Below are positions 1 to 7,528 of a DNA stretch of 24,032 bases, one piece after another. The notes beneath the pieces are model-generated. The model searched no databases. It was not told the DNA's origin and worked only from the letters and a program-made list of their open reading frames with translations. Each line of letters starts with the position of its first letter. Position 1 is the stretch's first letter. Position numbers and translations under genes: made by a program. The DNA comes from SM23-73-3 sp964580215 (GTDB taxonomy: Bacteria > Zixibacteria > MSB-5A5 > SM1-73): assembly GCA_964580215.1 (NCBI GenBank), contig CAZOJT010000044.1, forward strand, positions 1 through 24,032, read 5' to 3'.

Positions 1-56
1 CCTCCGTTATCATCAACAACAAAAAACCAACACGTTTTTTCCATTAACCCTAAAAT
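1..56 (-). repeat. IS-like end, inverted copy of the right window edge
   Basis: Bases 1-56 are the reverse complement of 23972-24027 with a single mismatch (position 11). Read outward, the copy runs from an ATTTTAGGG edge inside the window to CGGAGG at the contig border. The right copy continues with CATAC, so GGAGG could be the ribosome binding site of a gene just outside. I infer that both ends are the same extremity of an insertion sequence whose transposase lies beyond the contig, and that assembly stopped at this repeat. Confidence 0.75.
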
Positions 57-89
57 GTCAAGCATTTTCTCTATTCATGCCAAAGGCAG

Positions 90-125
90 ATCCCCAGCCA
101 AAGGCGGGGCGGGCGCCTCTGGCGG
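90..125. repeat. GC-rich mini-palindromes
   Basis: Two adjoining stem-loops of the CCCGCC..GGCGGG type, one centred on CCAAAGG and one on CGCCTCTGGCG. They belong to the mini-palindrome class also seen at 1192, 6951, 8876, 18601 and 18700. No gene is recognisable in 57-247. Confidence 0.6.
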
Positions 126-158
126 ACACATACTTTTGGGACAAGACCTAAGTCTACA

Positions 159-238
159 ATGTAATGACCGGATACATATCTGACACCCAAGAGGATTTTT
201 GATAATATAGTTTATGGTAGTTTCAACTTTAATTTTTC
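159..238 (+). repeat. Dispersed repeat R2, copy 1
   Basis: About 80 bp beginning AATGTAATGACCGGATACAT and continuing through GACACCCAAGAGG and AATATAGTTTA to TTTAATTTTT. A close second copy in the same orientation lies at 6839-6925. The GACCGGATACATAT..GACACC opening resembles termini that often border transposase genes of the IS481/IS3 kind, but no such gene is attached, so the origin is inferred. The copies differ by scattered substitutions and a small indel. Confidence 0.7.
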
Positions 239-247
239 TGGGTAAAT

Positions 248-481
248 TTATTTCCTTGCTCCCCGTTGGTGTTCTCCATGCGGGCAGGCACCCGTACGGG
301 TAGGCGTTCGTGCATGGCTGGCAGGCTTCACCAATGGGGAATGAACGGCGGGTGTCCGCAGGTGTGAACCATACGGTTCATACTGCAAGGTCCTCATTTG
401 AGTCCAAATGGACAAATTCGGACCAGCAGCTAAAATGGAGAATATCCATTTTTTGAGATTTTGGTATATTCTGTCCCGCAA
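248..481. other. Mosaic of short palindromic repeats, no convincing gene
   Basis: A 77-codon frame is open on the minus strand, but much of it consists of repeat sequence. Bases 276-315 are the reverse complement of the CACCCGTAYGGGTGCCTGCC element found again at 8588-8632. Bases 361-384 hold a palindrome built on GAACCATACGGTTC that recurs at 7601-7624. I see no ribosome binding site or family resemblance and treat the open frame as a by-product of repeats. Confidence 0.6.
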
Positions 482-504
482 CGGATCCTGCGGATTGACT
501 CATA

Positions 505-674
505 CTGAGCATATAAACTATGAGCCCATATAATAAAATCCTTTCTACTGGTCTTCGGTTAGCAAACCTCCACGTGGGTTTAATCCTTCGACGAGACTCA
601 TCCAGCAGAGGTTCTATGGCATTTGAAGTCCTTCAGGATAAATCCTTTTGCATAACTTCCGGTAGCTTTTTTTC
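505..674 (-). pseudogene. Decayed IS256/mutator-type transposase, C-terminal remnant
   Basis: On the minus strand a continuous frame reads KKLPEVMQKDLS, then a TGA stop, then RTSNAIEPLLDESRRR followed by IKPTWRFANRRPVERILLYG. This matches the conserved C-terminal end of IS256/mutator transposases: the T-N-x-IE motif, the RRR-x-K cluster, then an F-x-N-x-x-S/V-x-R-IL segment. The stop lies directly before the motif, and neither the catalytic DDE core nor a start codon is present, so this is a relic. Family assignment rests on motif memory; a profile search would settle it. Confidence 0.55.
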
Positions 675-755
675 TACCCGGGATAATTTAACTACCTCAG
701 TTGTGCAAGGGTGGATACTACCATGTTCTTTTCCTCTCCTGAATTGTTAAAGAAT

Positions 756-1058
756 CTATGCCTTGCTTTTCAATTGGGCTAACCTCTGCTTAGCATCCTC
801 CACCTCAGGTATCCCCGGGTCGGCATCCTTCCAGATTTCAAGAAATTCCGCATATTTTTCAATTGCTTTTTTATTCCAGCTAGAGTTCTCGTAAGCCAAG
901 CCCAATAGGTAATGAGCTTTCACCGCCCAGATTGCAAAAGTTGCTCTAATATCATCATATCTCGAAAGTGCCTTCTCCAACTCAGCCACAGCCTCACCCA
1001 GTCTGTCTGACTCCATACAGGCTTTAGCAAGAAAAAACCGCCCCTGAAAATATCGCAC
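756..1058 (-). pseudogene. TPR protein, C-terminal fragment of a kinase-like paralogue
   Basis: A 100-residue frame opening at a GTG codon, with another 12 in-frame codons (ending PPEFFD) before an upstream stop. It contains two TPR-like helical pairs, with LGEAVAELEKALSRYD and AHYLLGLAYENSSWNKKAIE as the clear repeats. Its end, FLEIWKDADPGIPEVEDAKQ, closely resembles the end of the kinase at 1718-4540, FMAIWKDADENLPQLIEAKK. The simplest reading is the last part of a second kinase/TPR gene whose 5' portion has been lost. There is no good ribosome binding site at the GTG, so expression is doubtful. It could instead be a small stand-alone TPR protein. Confidence 0.6.
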
Positions 1059-1149
1059 ATCAAAGAACTCGGGAGGTGATACTTTGGTTGCGGAAATTCT
1101 TCATACGAAAAAGAATCTTAAGGACTTAATTAAATGGAGATTTAGAAGA

Positions 1150-1284
1150 CCCCACCCCCTTTGTTCCCCCTCTCCACTTCATGTTGAAAATCCCGCCAGA
1201 GGCGGGGGATAGGGGGTGAGGTAAAAACAGCCGAAGTTTCTTCCTGTGGCAAATATAAGCTTATGCATTAGCAACTCTTTTGGA
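1150..1284 (+). repeat. Dispersed repeat R1, copy 1, with embedded mini-palindrome
   Basis: GGGGGTGAGGTAAAAACAGC at 1212-1231 is followed by a segment ending TTAGCAACTCTTTTGG. The same start and end recur at 6391-6501. Upstream, a C-rich arm (CCCCACCCCC) can pair with GGGGGTGAGG, and the CCCGCCAGAGGCGGG palindrome sits between them at 1192-1206. The gap 1059-1387 contains nothing else I recognise. Confidence 0.65.
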
Positions 1285-1387
1285 TTCATCCTGAAGGAGA
1301 AAAACCTTATTTTACAACAATGACGAATTCAGAATGCAAAAAATTAGGTTTCTGCCAAAAAAGATCGCAATGTACCCTCTTCGGTTT

Positions 1388-1648
1388 TCATTTAATGGGT
1401 GCTACAGGTCGGATGCCCGGCTCTGTACGAGCCAGCGCCATGTCATGAGCCAAATAGACCATCAGCACATCTGTGTCATCGAGTTTGTCTCCATTTCCAG
1501 GATTACCTCCTCGGTTGCCTTTCTTTTTCTTTTTGGGACCATACACTTTGTCCAAAAGCGTTGTGAACACTCTTCGACTCATTCCCGTAAAGGCTACCCT
1601 GTGTCGATATCTGAGCTTCTCCCAATCTTCTCGCTTGAGTAAAGACAT
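1388..1648 (-). pseudogene. Truncated DDE transposase, N-terminal part
   Basis: The frame starts at ATG 1648 behind a near-perfect anti-16S sequence, AAGGAGGTGATC, so translation of 86 residues is plausible. The segment RVAFTGMSRRVFTTLLDKV, a lysine/glycine-rich linker and then DKLDDTDVLMVYL fit the N-terminal pattern of IS5-like transposases with an F-x-x-x-TG-x-S-x-x-x-F helix, a basic linker and an L-x-x-x-DxLLM-x-L helix. The frame then ends in ARTEPGIRPVAPIK, partly encoded by a GGCTC..GAGCC palindrome, with no DDE residues. It looks like an IS cut short. It lies 69 bp downstream of the kinase gene on the same strand. Confidence 0.45.
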
Positions 1649-1717
1649 TCAGATCACCTCCTTTTTATGATGATTTTTTGCAATACCCCTCTAAGCAGGA
1701 GCCGAATTGATGGGGCT

Positions 1718-4540
1718 TTATAGTTCTTTCAGTCGCTTCTTGGCTTCTATCAACTGTGGCAGATTTTCATCCGCATCTTTCCAAATAGCCATAAATCTTT
1801 GAAAATGTTGCCTTGCTTTTTCTTTTCTGCTTTTTTTCTCGTAAACCTGACCAAGCAAAAAGTGAGTTTGTGCATAATTTGGATTAATTTCAAGGACTGC
1901 TTCAAATTTTTCTGCCGCTTCATCCATTTCCCCTATCTTGAAACAAGCTTCTCCCAGAGCATTAACATAGAATGCGCGCTCTAAGGACCAGCTAACGGCC
2001 GCCTGGTTGAAATTCTCCAATGCCTGATGGTAAAGACCTTTACTGAGGGATAACTCACCTGAAAGATGATAATAATATGTTTTTGCCTTCTCGGTTTTGG
2101 TTTTTTCTATTAATCCTTTAATGCTCAAGACCTCTGATTTAGCTTGATCGAATATTTCTTTTTCGACAAAAGTTAAACCCAGAACCCAATGGGCCTCTAT
2201 CATCTGCGGATCAAGTTCCAAGGCTTGCTGACATTTCTGAATAGCCCTCGCATGATCACCTTTTAAATAATAGAGTTTACCCAAGAGGAAATGACCTTCT
2301 GCTTGTTCGACTTCACCGGGGAACAAAGCAATATATCTTTCGTAAGAAAGCAGTGCCTGGCTATACATACCTTTAGCCAAATAAGTATCGCCGAGAAGAA
2401 CATATGTAACAGGAAAATCGGGTTTTATTTCTAAAGATCGCTGTAAATTTGTTACCCCCTCATCATAATTACCAACCAGTAAGTTGATCTCCGCTAAAAC
2501 ATTTAGCGGATAAGCTTGATTTGGTAAAAGAGCAACGTATTTATTAAATGCCGCAAGCGCTTTCCCCTTTTTTTCTTTGCGGAGATAGGCCCAGCCGAGC
2601 ATGTTGTAAGTAAAACTGGTGAGGCGCGTGACTCCTTGAGGATCAAGTTCTAATGCCTTTTTGAACTCGGATATACCCTCATCATACATCATTTTCCCCT
2701 GGTAATAGGCCATACCAAGATCGATATGCGCACCCATGTTTTCTGGATTTATGCTTATTAACCTTTTATAATAGTTGATTGCCAGATCCCAATCATGCTT
2801 AATATAAGCTTCCAATGCGAGAATTTCAACTAATTTTTCCTCAGCTAATTTGCCAGAAAATGACTTTACTTTTCCAATGATCTCCAGAGCCTTTGTGAAC
2901 TTATGAGTTTCATGATATTGCCGCGCTAAATGTTCGTAGGCTTCTATAAAAGCTGAATCTAAAGCCACTGCTTTTTCTAAATTGTCAATGGCCTCCTGAT
3001 GATACATCCGATAGGCGGCTTCTCGTCCAGCGAAATAATATTTGTATGCTTCTAAAGAGGTGGTGGTAAGTTCTGTTATATTCTTCTTCTCTTGTTGAAT
3101 TTCTTTGATGGAAATCTCCATCCCCCTTTTGACCTTGTCCGTAAGGTCGTCCACTAAATGTCCCAGGATGCTATTTTCACCCTTACCCGTAACCCTATAG
3201 GCTGTTATCTGCTCTTTTGTATCCACATCGAGCAATTGTGTATTTATCACAAAAGTATCGCCGCTTTTGATAAGGCTTCCCAGTACCATCACATGAGCAC
3301 CTGCTAATTTACACAACTCAAACCCCAAAGAGGCGTCAATGATTGCCACATCTTCATAGCCCAGAGATTTCAAGAGATCAAACATTCGGGGGAAAGCCAT
3401 GACTTGCAGATACCTCGACTGACCCAGATCGGTAATTAACATATCCGCCAAAACCTTGCGCAGGTAGTCGTATTTGTCTTCGCCAGTCTGATTGTCAAAA
3501 AACATCACACCCACAGGAATTTTAGAAATCTTGCCTGGAATTTGCTCCTCCCTGTGACGCGCAAGTAACACGATCAAAATTAAAGCCAAAACCACCGCCA
3601 CGGAAATGAGAATTGCACCCTTTATTATTCTATCTTTTTTTCTTTTAATCGGAGGTTTCTTAGTTACTGGAAAACCCTTCTTCACTGCCTGTAAATCGGT
3701 TAGCATGTCCCCCATGCTTTGATACCTTTTGGCGGGGTCCTTTTCCAAGGATTTCCTCACAATCGTCTGCAAACTTCCTGGAACCTCTTTTCTCAATTCA
3801 GTAATTGGCTCCGGGTCTACGTTCAAAATGGAATATATTACCGCCTGGTCATGCTCCCCTTTGAATGGCATCTGCCCGGTGAGCATTTCATAAAGAACAA
3901 CACCCAGAGCCCAAATGTCCGTTCGGTGATCGACTTCTTCCCCTCGTGCCTGCTCAGGTGACATATAGGCTGGCGTGCCCATTGTCGTACCGGTCCTGGT
4001 GATAGTGGTCTGGCCTGTTGATTTGGCCAGACCGAAATCCATGATCTTTGCCTGACCCTTGGTCGTCATCATGATGTTGGCACTCTTAATGTCTCGGTGG
4101 ACGATCCCTTTCTCGTGTGCCTCCTGTAAACCTTCAGCAACCTGAATGGCAATATCCAAAGCCTCATCCAGCTTCAACGGTCCTGATTTTATCTTGTCTT
4201 TTAAGCTTTGGCCCTCGATTAAAGCCATGGATATGAAGGTATGCCCTTCAACCTCGTCGATTTCGTAGACTGCACAGATGTTGGGATGATCCAATGCGGC
4301 AGCGGCCTGGGCCTCATTAACAAAACGAGCCTTTTCTTCCTTGCCTCCCAAGATTTGTGGCGTGAGGAACTTCAAAGCGACGGTGCGTTTGAGTTTGGTG
4401 TCCTGGGTTTTGTAGACTACACCCATACCACCGGAACCGATCTTCCCAATGATCTTATAATGAGATATTACTGTCCCGCGGGCAAGTATTCTGAATGACC
4501 GAGTTTTGTCCAAACCGTTATCATCGGGTTCAGAAGCCAT
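1718..4540 (-). CDS. Membrane Ser/Thr protein kinase (PknB-like) with TolB/FlgO-like and TPR regions
   Basis: A 940-residue Hanks-type kinase. The kinase domain spans about residues 28-290: glycine loop GSGGMG 35-40, ATP-binding K57 in VALK, catalytic HRD 148-150 with DIKSAN, DFG 168-170, and SPE in place of APE at 194-196. All essential residues are present, so it should be active. A basic stretch leads into one membrane helix at about 308-327. Residues 340-480 resemble the TolB-N/FlgO-like domain often fused to such kinases, starting IPVGVMFFDNQTGE. From about 498 to the end there are around ten TPR units for protein docking, presumably outside the inner membrane. It lies 96 bp after the FHA-phosphatase gene on the same strand, suggesting a kinase/phosphatase pair in one transcript. 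The ATG has only a weak upstream purine run. The substrate is unknown. Confidence 0.93.
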   Translation of the reverse strand: MASEPDDNGLDKTRSFRILARGTVISHYKIIGKIGSGGMGVVYKTQDTKLKRTVALKFLTPQILGGKEEKARFVNEAQAAAALDHPNICAVYEIDEVEGHTFISMALIEGQSLKDKIKSGPLKLDEALDIAIQVAEGLQEAHEKGIVHRDIKSANIMMTTKGQAKIMDFGLAKSTGQTTITRTGTTMGTPAYMSPEQARGEEVDHRTDIWALGVVLYEMLTGQMPFKGEHDQAVIYSILNVDPEPITELRKEVPGSLQTIVRKSLEKDPAKRYQSMGDMLTDLQAVKKGFPVTKKPPIKRKKDRIIKGAILISVAVVLALILIVLLARHREEQIPGKISKIPVGVMFFDNQTGEDKYDYLRKVLADMLITDLGQSRYLQVMAFPRMFDLLKSLGYEDVAIIDASLGFELCKLAGAHVMVLGSLIKSGDTFVINTQLLDVDTKEQITAYRVTGKGENSILGHLVDDLTDKVKRGMEISIKEIQQEKKNITELTTTSLEAYKYYFAGREAAYRMYHQEAIDNLEKAVALDSAFIEAYEHLARQYHETHKFTKALEIIGKVKSFSGKLAEEKLVEILALEAYIKHDWDLAINYYKRLISINPENMGAHIDLGMAYYQGKMMYDEGISEFKKALELDPQGVTRLTSFTYNMLGWAYLRKEKKGKALAAFNKYVALLPNQAYPLNVLAEINLLVGNYDEGVTNLQRSLEIKPDFPVTYVLLGDTYLAKGMYSQALLSYERYIALFPGEVEQAEGHFLLGKLYYLKGDHARAIQKCQQALELDPQMIEAHWVLGLTFVEKEIFDQAKSEVLSIKGLIEKTKTEKAKTYYYHLSGELSLSKGLYHQALENFNQAAVSWSLERAFYVNALGEACFKIGEMDEAAEKFEAVLEINPNYAQTHFLLGQVYEKKSRKEKARQHFQRFMAIWKDADENLPQLIEAKKRLKEL

Positions 4541-4636
4541 AGCCTTTGCGCCTAGATATTGAATTAAGCTTATCTATACCTAATTTATCTGTATTAAAAT
4601 AGGGGAGTTTTTTTGAAAAATCAAGAAGTTTATCTC

Positions 4637-6283
4637 TTAACGCTCTCTGCGCAAAATCATCATGGTGATGTCGTCACTTTGGGGAGCATCTCCCATAAAG
4701 TCATTGATCTCATCCAGCACTGATTCGGTTAATTCCTCTGGAGATTGCTTTCGGGAATTTAGAAGAAGTCGTTTTAACCTGTCGTCTTCATACATCTCAC
4801 CTTCGGTATTGGTCGCCTCGGTGATACCATCGGTAAACGCAAAAAGAAAATCCTCTACTCCCAACTCCAGTGCTTCCTCTTTCCAGTTAGAGAGATCAAA
4901 TGTCCCAATCGGAATGCCGGATGGCTGAAGATATTCCATCCTGCCATCACTCCGCACTATCATGGGGGGATTGTGACCGGCGTTAATATATCGGAGAGTG
5001 TTGGTCTTGGGGCAGAGTATGCCAATGAACAAGGTGGCGAAATCTCCCGGACGACTGAACTGGAGAAGTTGTTTGGAAACCTGATAGGTGACATCCGGGA
5101 GATTGAAATCCTCAGCACCATACAGGATGCGGAAAGATGCTAAAATATTAGACATCAAAAGAGCCGCACCCATCCCCTTGCCCGAAACATCAGCCAATAA
5201 GAGAAGGATTCGTCCATCTTTAAGTTCGGCTACATCGTAGAGATCTCCTCCAACCATTTTGCACTGAGCCTGAAATGCACTCAAACTGTACCCTTCAATG
5301 CCAAAAAGTTTTTTGGGCAAAAGCTGATTTTGAATCTGGGAGGCGACAGCTAACTCAGCCTCTAAAACTTCTTTGGCCTGTCGCTCTTTGAGAAGATTTT
5401 GATTGGTAATTTTGGCGGCGAGAATATTTCCAAAAGTGGCTGTTATTCTCAAGAAATCCTCAGTGTAACGATGCAGAGGATTGGTTGTGTCAACATACAG
5501 TATTCCCAAAACCTTCTCTTCGTCAAACAGAGGAACCGCCATTGCCGATTTTATTCCTGATCCTGTTATCGATTTTTGTTGCGAAAACCGGGAGTCGGCT
5601 AAAGGATCAGAAATCAGGAGGGCGTTCTTTTGATTGAGAAGCTCTCGCACAATGGTGCGTGATATGATAAACGAGCCAAGAGCGCGTCTACCAGACAGAC
5701 GACATGCCACAAGAGAGAGTTCTTGGCTTCCTTGTCTGGATAACAATACGGCAACCCGTTCAGTTGGAATCACGCCCTGCAGCAATTCCAATGCTTTATC
5801 AAACATTTCCTCCCCGGGGCCGGGCAAAATCAGCATCTTTCCCATCTCAGAAAGAGCATGAAATACCTTGGGATTATCTATGATCTTGGCAGGAAGAGGC
5901 TGGAGTGCTTCGTCTATTGATAATAAAGTGGCATTGGTCAGATCATGTTCAAACTCGGTAACGGTGATAGAACTACCTGATATCTCTCTGCCTTCACTCA
6001 GCGTGATCTTAAACTCTACCTGTCCAAAAGAAATGATGTCATTGGAATGTAATTGGACTGTATCAGTAATTGTATAACCATTGACCAAAGTTCCATTATG
6101 ACTCCTGAGGTCGGTTAAATAGATTGTGTTTTCATCAACAACCTCAATCTGGGCATGCTTTCGTGATATGGTACTATCATTTATCACCAAATCGCACTGT
6201 GAGCTTCGTCCAATGGTGTATTCACCCGTCTTAAGAGTCCAATCATAGAGTTTATTGCCCTCCAAACTGAAAAGTTTAATCAT
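4637..6283 (-). CDS. FHA-GAF-PP2C/SpoIIE (RsbU-like) phosphatase
   Basis: A 548-residue signalling protein. An FHA domain occupies residues 1-95 with the phosphothreonine-binding pattern GRSSQCDLVI, SRKHAQ and NGT. A GAF sensor covers about 140-295, including KSAMAVPLFDEEKVLGILYVD. A coiled linker (295-325) leads to a PP2M/SpoIIE-type phosphatase domain (325-548) with metal-binding GGDLYD 345-350, ADVSGKG 364-370, NAGHNPP 434-440, FTDGITEA 483-490 and DDIT 537-540. All expected metal ligands are present. Proteins of this architecture dephosphorylate anti-anti-sigma factors or other phosphoproteins; the FHA domain suggests it docks on a phosphorylated partner, plausibly the kinase encoded next. 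No membrane segment is seen, so it is cytoplasmic. Start ATG 6283 has a modest GAGAAGAG ribosome site. Confidence 0.92.
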   Translation of the reverse strand: MIKLFSLEGNKLYDWTLKTGEYTIGRSSQCDLVINDSTISRKHAQIEVVDENTIYLTDLRSHNGTLVNGYTITDTVQLHSNDIISFGQVEFKITLSEGREISGSSITVTEFEHDLTNATLLSIDEALQPLPAKIIDNPKVFHALSEMGKMLILPGPGEEMFDKALELLQGVIPTERVAVLLSRQGSQELSLVACRLSGRRALGSFIISRTIVRELLNQKNALLISDPLADSRFSQQKSITGSGIKSAMAVPLFDEEKVLGILYVDTTNPLHRYTEDFLRITATFGNILAAKITNQNLLKERQAKEVLEAELAVASQIQNQLLPKKLFGIEGYSLSAFQAQCKMVGGDLYDVAELKDGRILLLLADVSGKGMGAALLMSNILASFRILYGAEDFNLPDVTYQVSKQLLQFSRPGDFATLFIGILCPKTNTLRYINAGHNPPMIVRSDGRMEYLQPSGIPIGTFDLSNWKEEALELGVEDFLFAFTDGITEATNTEGEMYEDDRLKRLLLNSRKQSPEELTESVLDEINDFMGDAPQSDDITMMILRRER

Positions 6284-6356
6284 ATAACTCTTCTCACTTT
6301 AGTGTTAGAGTGTTTGATAAGAATCTTGAGACTTGATAAAATTGACATTTTGATAA

Positions 6357-6501
6357 CCTCACCCTTGACCCTTCAAGGGTCAGGGGTCAAGGGGGTGAGG
6401 TAAAAACAGCTATAGCTTCACTTTTTGTTGCAGATCAAGGAGTACAAACCGCATGGTTCACACCTGGAAACATACGCTTATCTATTAGCAACTATTTTGG
6501 A
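6357..6501 (+). repeat. Long hairpin plus dispersed repeat R1, copy 2
   Basis: CCTCACCCTTGACCC at 6357-6371 pairs with the GGGTCAAG..GGGTGAGG arm ending at 6400, a strong stem-loop. R1 then runs 6391-6501 in the same orientation as copy 1. Compared with copy 1 it carries about 40 extra bases around 6440-6475, which include a diverged ACAAACC-GCAT-GGTTCACACC palindrome. This looks like a small element inserted into a repeat. The gap 6284-6602 holds no gene. Confidence 0.65.
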
Positions 6502-6602
6502 GAAGACCATAATAGAACGGTTGTAGCGCCCTCTTCCTCGTGAGTGGTAAATACCAAGAAGTCTTTTGCGCTAAACCATTAACCATAAACTATCAACTGA
6601 TT

Positions 6603-6707
6603 TGAGGGTGAGCGGACTCGAACCGCCGGCCACCTGCTTAGAAGGCAGGTGCCCACTTCTCTGACGACGGCTGTTGACAGCCAACGAGTCAGCTCGAAAC
6701 ATTCACC
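6603..6707 (-). pseudogene. tRNA-like structured region (resembles 3' part of tRNA-Arg UCU)
   Basis: On the minus strand an anticodon-type arm (7-bp stem CACCTGC/GCAGGTG around loop CTTCTAA, anticodon TCT) is followed by TGGCC and a proper T arm, GGCGG-TTCGAGT-CCGCT, then CACCCTC-A as a 3' acceptor strand. The matching 5' strand (GAGGGTG) and a normal D arm are absent. In their place are hairpins CGAG-CTGA-CTCG and GGCTG-TCAA-CAGCC, and GGTGA at 6703-6707 that can pair with TCACC at 6607-6611. So it is either a tRNA that lost its 5' half, for example an integration-site remnant, or a structured RNA with a tRNA-like shape. No CCA is encoded. A plausible promoter lies upstream. Confidence 0.45.
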
Positions 6708-6792
6708 ACGAAATTGAAAAAACAGGCGTTCTTTTATTCTCTTTTCTCACAGTTCCCTTTTTTTCTTCAACACTCCCAAGAATAAACTTTTA

Positions 6793-6820
6793 TTTGTAAT
6801 AAGAATTCCCCTAAAGTCAA
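6793..6820 (-). promoter_or_regulatory. Candidate sigma-70 promoter toward the tRNA-like region
   Basis: On the minus strand TTGACT (6815-6820) and TACAAA (6793-6798) are separated by 16 bp. An A-rich tract (GCGAAAAAAGAC) lies just upstream of the -35, like the one before the kor promoter. Transcription would start about 80 bases before the tRNA-like fold. Confidence 0.4.
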
Positions 6821-6838
6821 GTCTTTTTTCGCTTCAAA

Positions 6839-6925
6839 AATGTAATGACCGGATACATATCGGACACCCAAGAGGGACTTTTTTAATATAGTTTAAGGTG
6901 GATTGAGTTTCAAGTTTAATTTTTG
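6839..6925 (+). repeat. Dispersed repeat R2, copy 2
   Basis: Second copy of the element at 159-238, same orientation. It again starts AATGTAATGACCGGATACAT and ends TTTAATTTTT. A CCCCGCCTTTGGCGGGG mini-palindrome follows at 6951-6967. Confidence 0.7.
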
Positions 6926-7012
6926 TATAGGTGTCATTTTATTTATACCTCCCCGCCTTTGGCGGGGTGTATGATTTGTATTTGGTCTCTACACAGCACG
7001 GAAGATTTTTTA

Positions 7013-7041
7013 TTGACTTTTCTGATATATATCTATATACT
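7013..7041 (+). promoter_or_regulatory. Strong sigma-70-type promoter
   Basis: TTGACT at 7013-7018, 17-bp spacer and TATACT at 7036-7041, preceded by a T-rich tract. It faces the PorV-like gene but starts about 480 bases upstream of it, giving either a long leader or a promoter that originally served the decayed sequence at 7060-7520. Confidence 0.6.
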
Positions 7042-7059
7042 TACGTTCTGAGTGGAGCC

Positions 7060-7528
7060 AAAAACGAGGAGGTGAGGCTCTTTTCCTGAAACATGGTTCA
7101 AACCTTGATCATCTTGTCAGAGCCATTTAATCTAAATGGCTTCGGGGAATTTTTCAGAAAAACTCAAAACATACTGTTTAGATGTCGAACAGTTTATGAA
7201 AGGAGATTCTTATTGAAGAGTAAGTCTTCGGCCCAAGCAGGCGAAAGACTGAAACTCGAATTCATTGTTTACCAAGCGATTAGCTGATAAATTGAATCAC
7301 CCTATCCAAGAGGTGAGCAACTTGCCCGATCAGGCATGGATATTGCTATATACCACCGACGTTAAATCCAGTTCGTTGTAAAGATCCATGGGTTCAGTTA
7401 TGATCAAAGCACTGATTCCAAGAGGGTGGAATGGTTAGTGGAATGAATTGACTCATTTCCCCAAAAAGAAAAATTGTTTAAAGAGTAGGAAAAACTCTCA
7501 GGATTAGCCCAGGAGGGGGAAAACTAAT
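7060..7528 (+). other. Leader region with eroded coding remnants
   Basis: An AGGAGGTGAGG ribosome site at 7067-7077 precedes ATG 7093, which opens a 64-codon frame of no recognised family; the spacing is long (16 bases). Further on, a frame near 7376-7528 reads DSKRVEWLVE, stop, IDSFPQKEKLFKE, stop, EKLSGLAQEGEN, like a gene broken by two stops. Another frame reads AWILLYTTDVKSSS, faintly like an IS4-type transposase segment. These are low-confidence relics; no intact gene is visible. Confidence 0.3.

Noticed and set aside
6603..6707. Calling a functional tRNA-Arg
   Set aside because: The 5' acceptor strand and D arm could not be found, so only a tRNA-like remnant is claimed.
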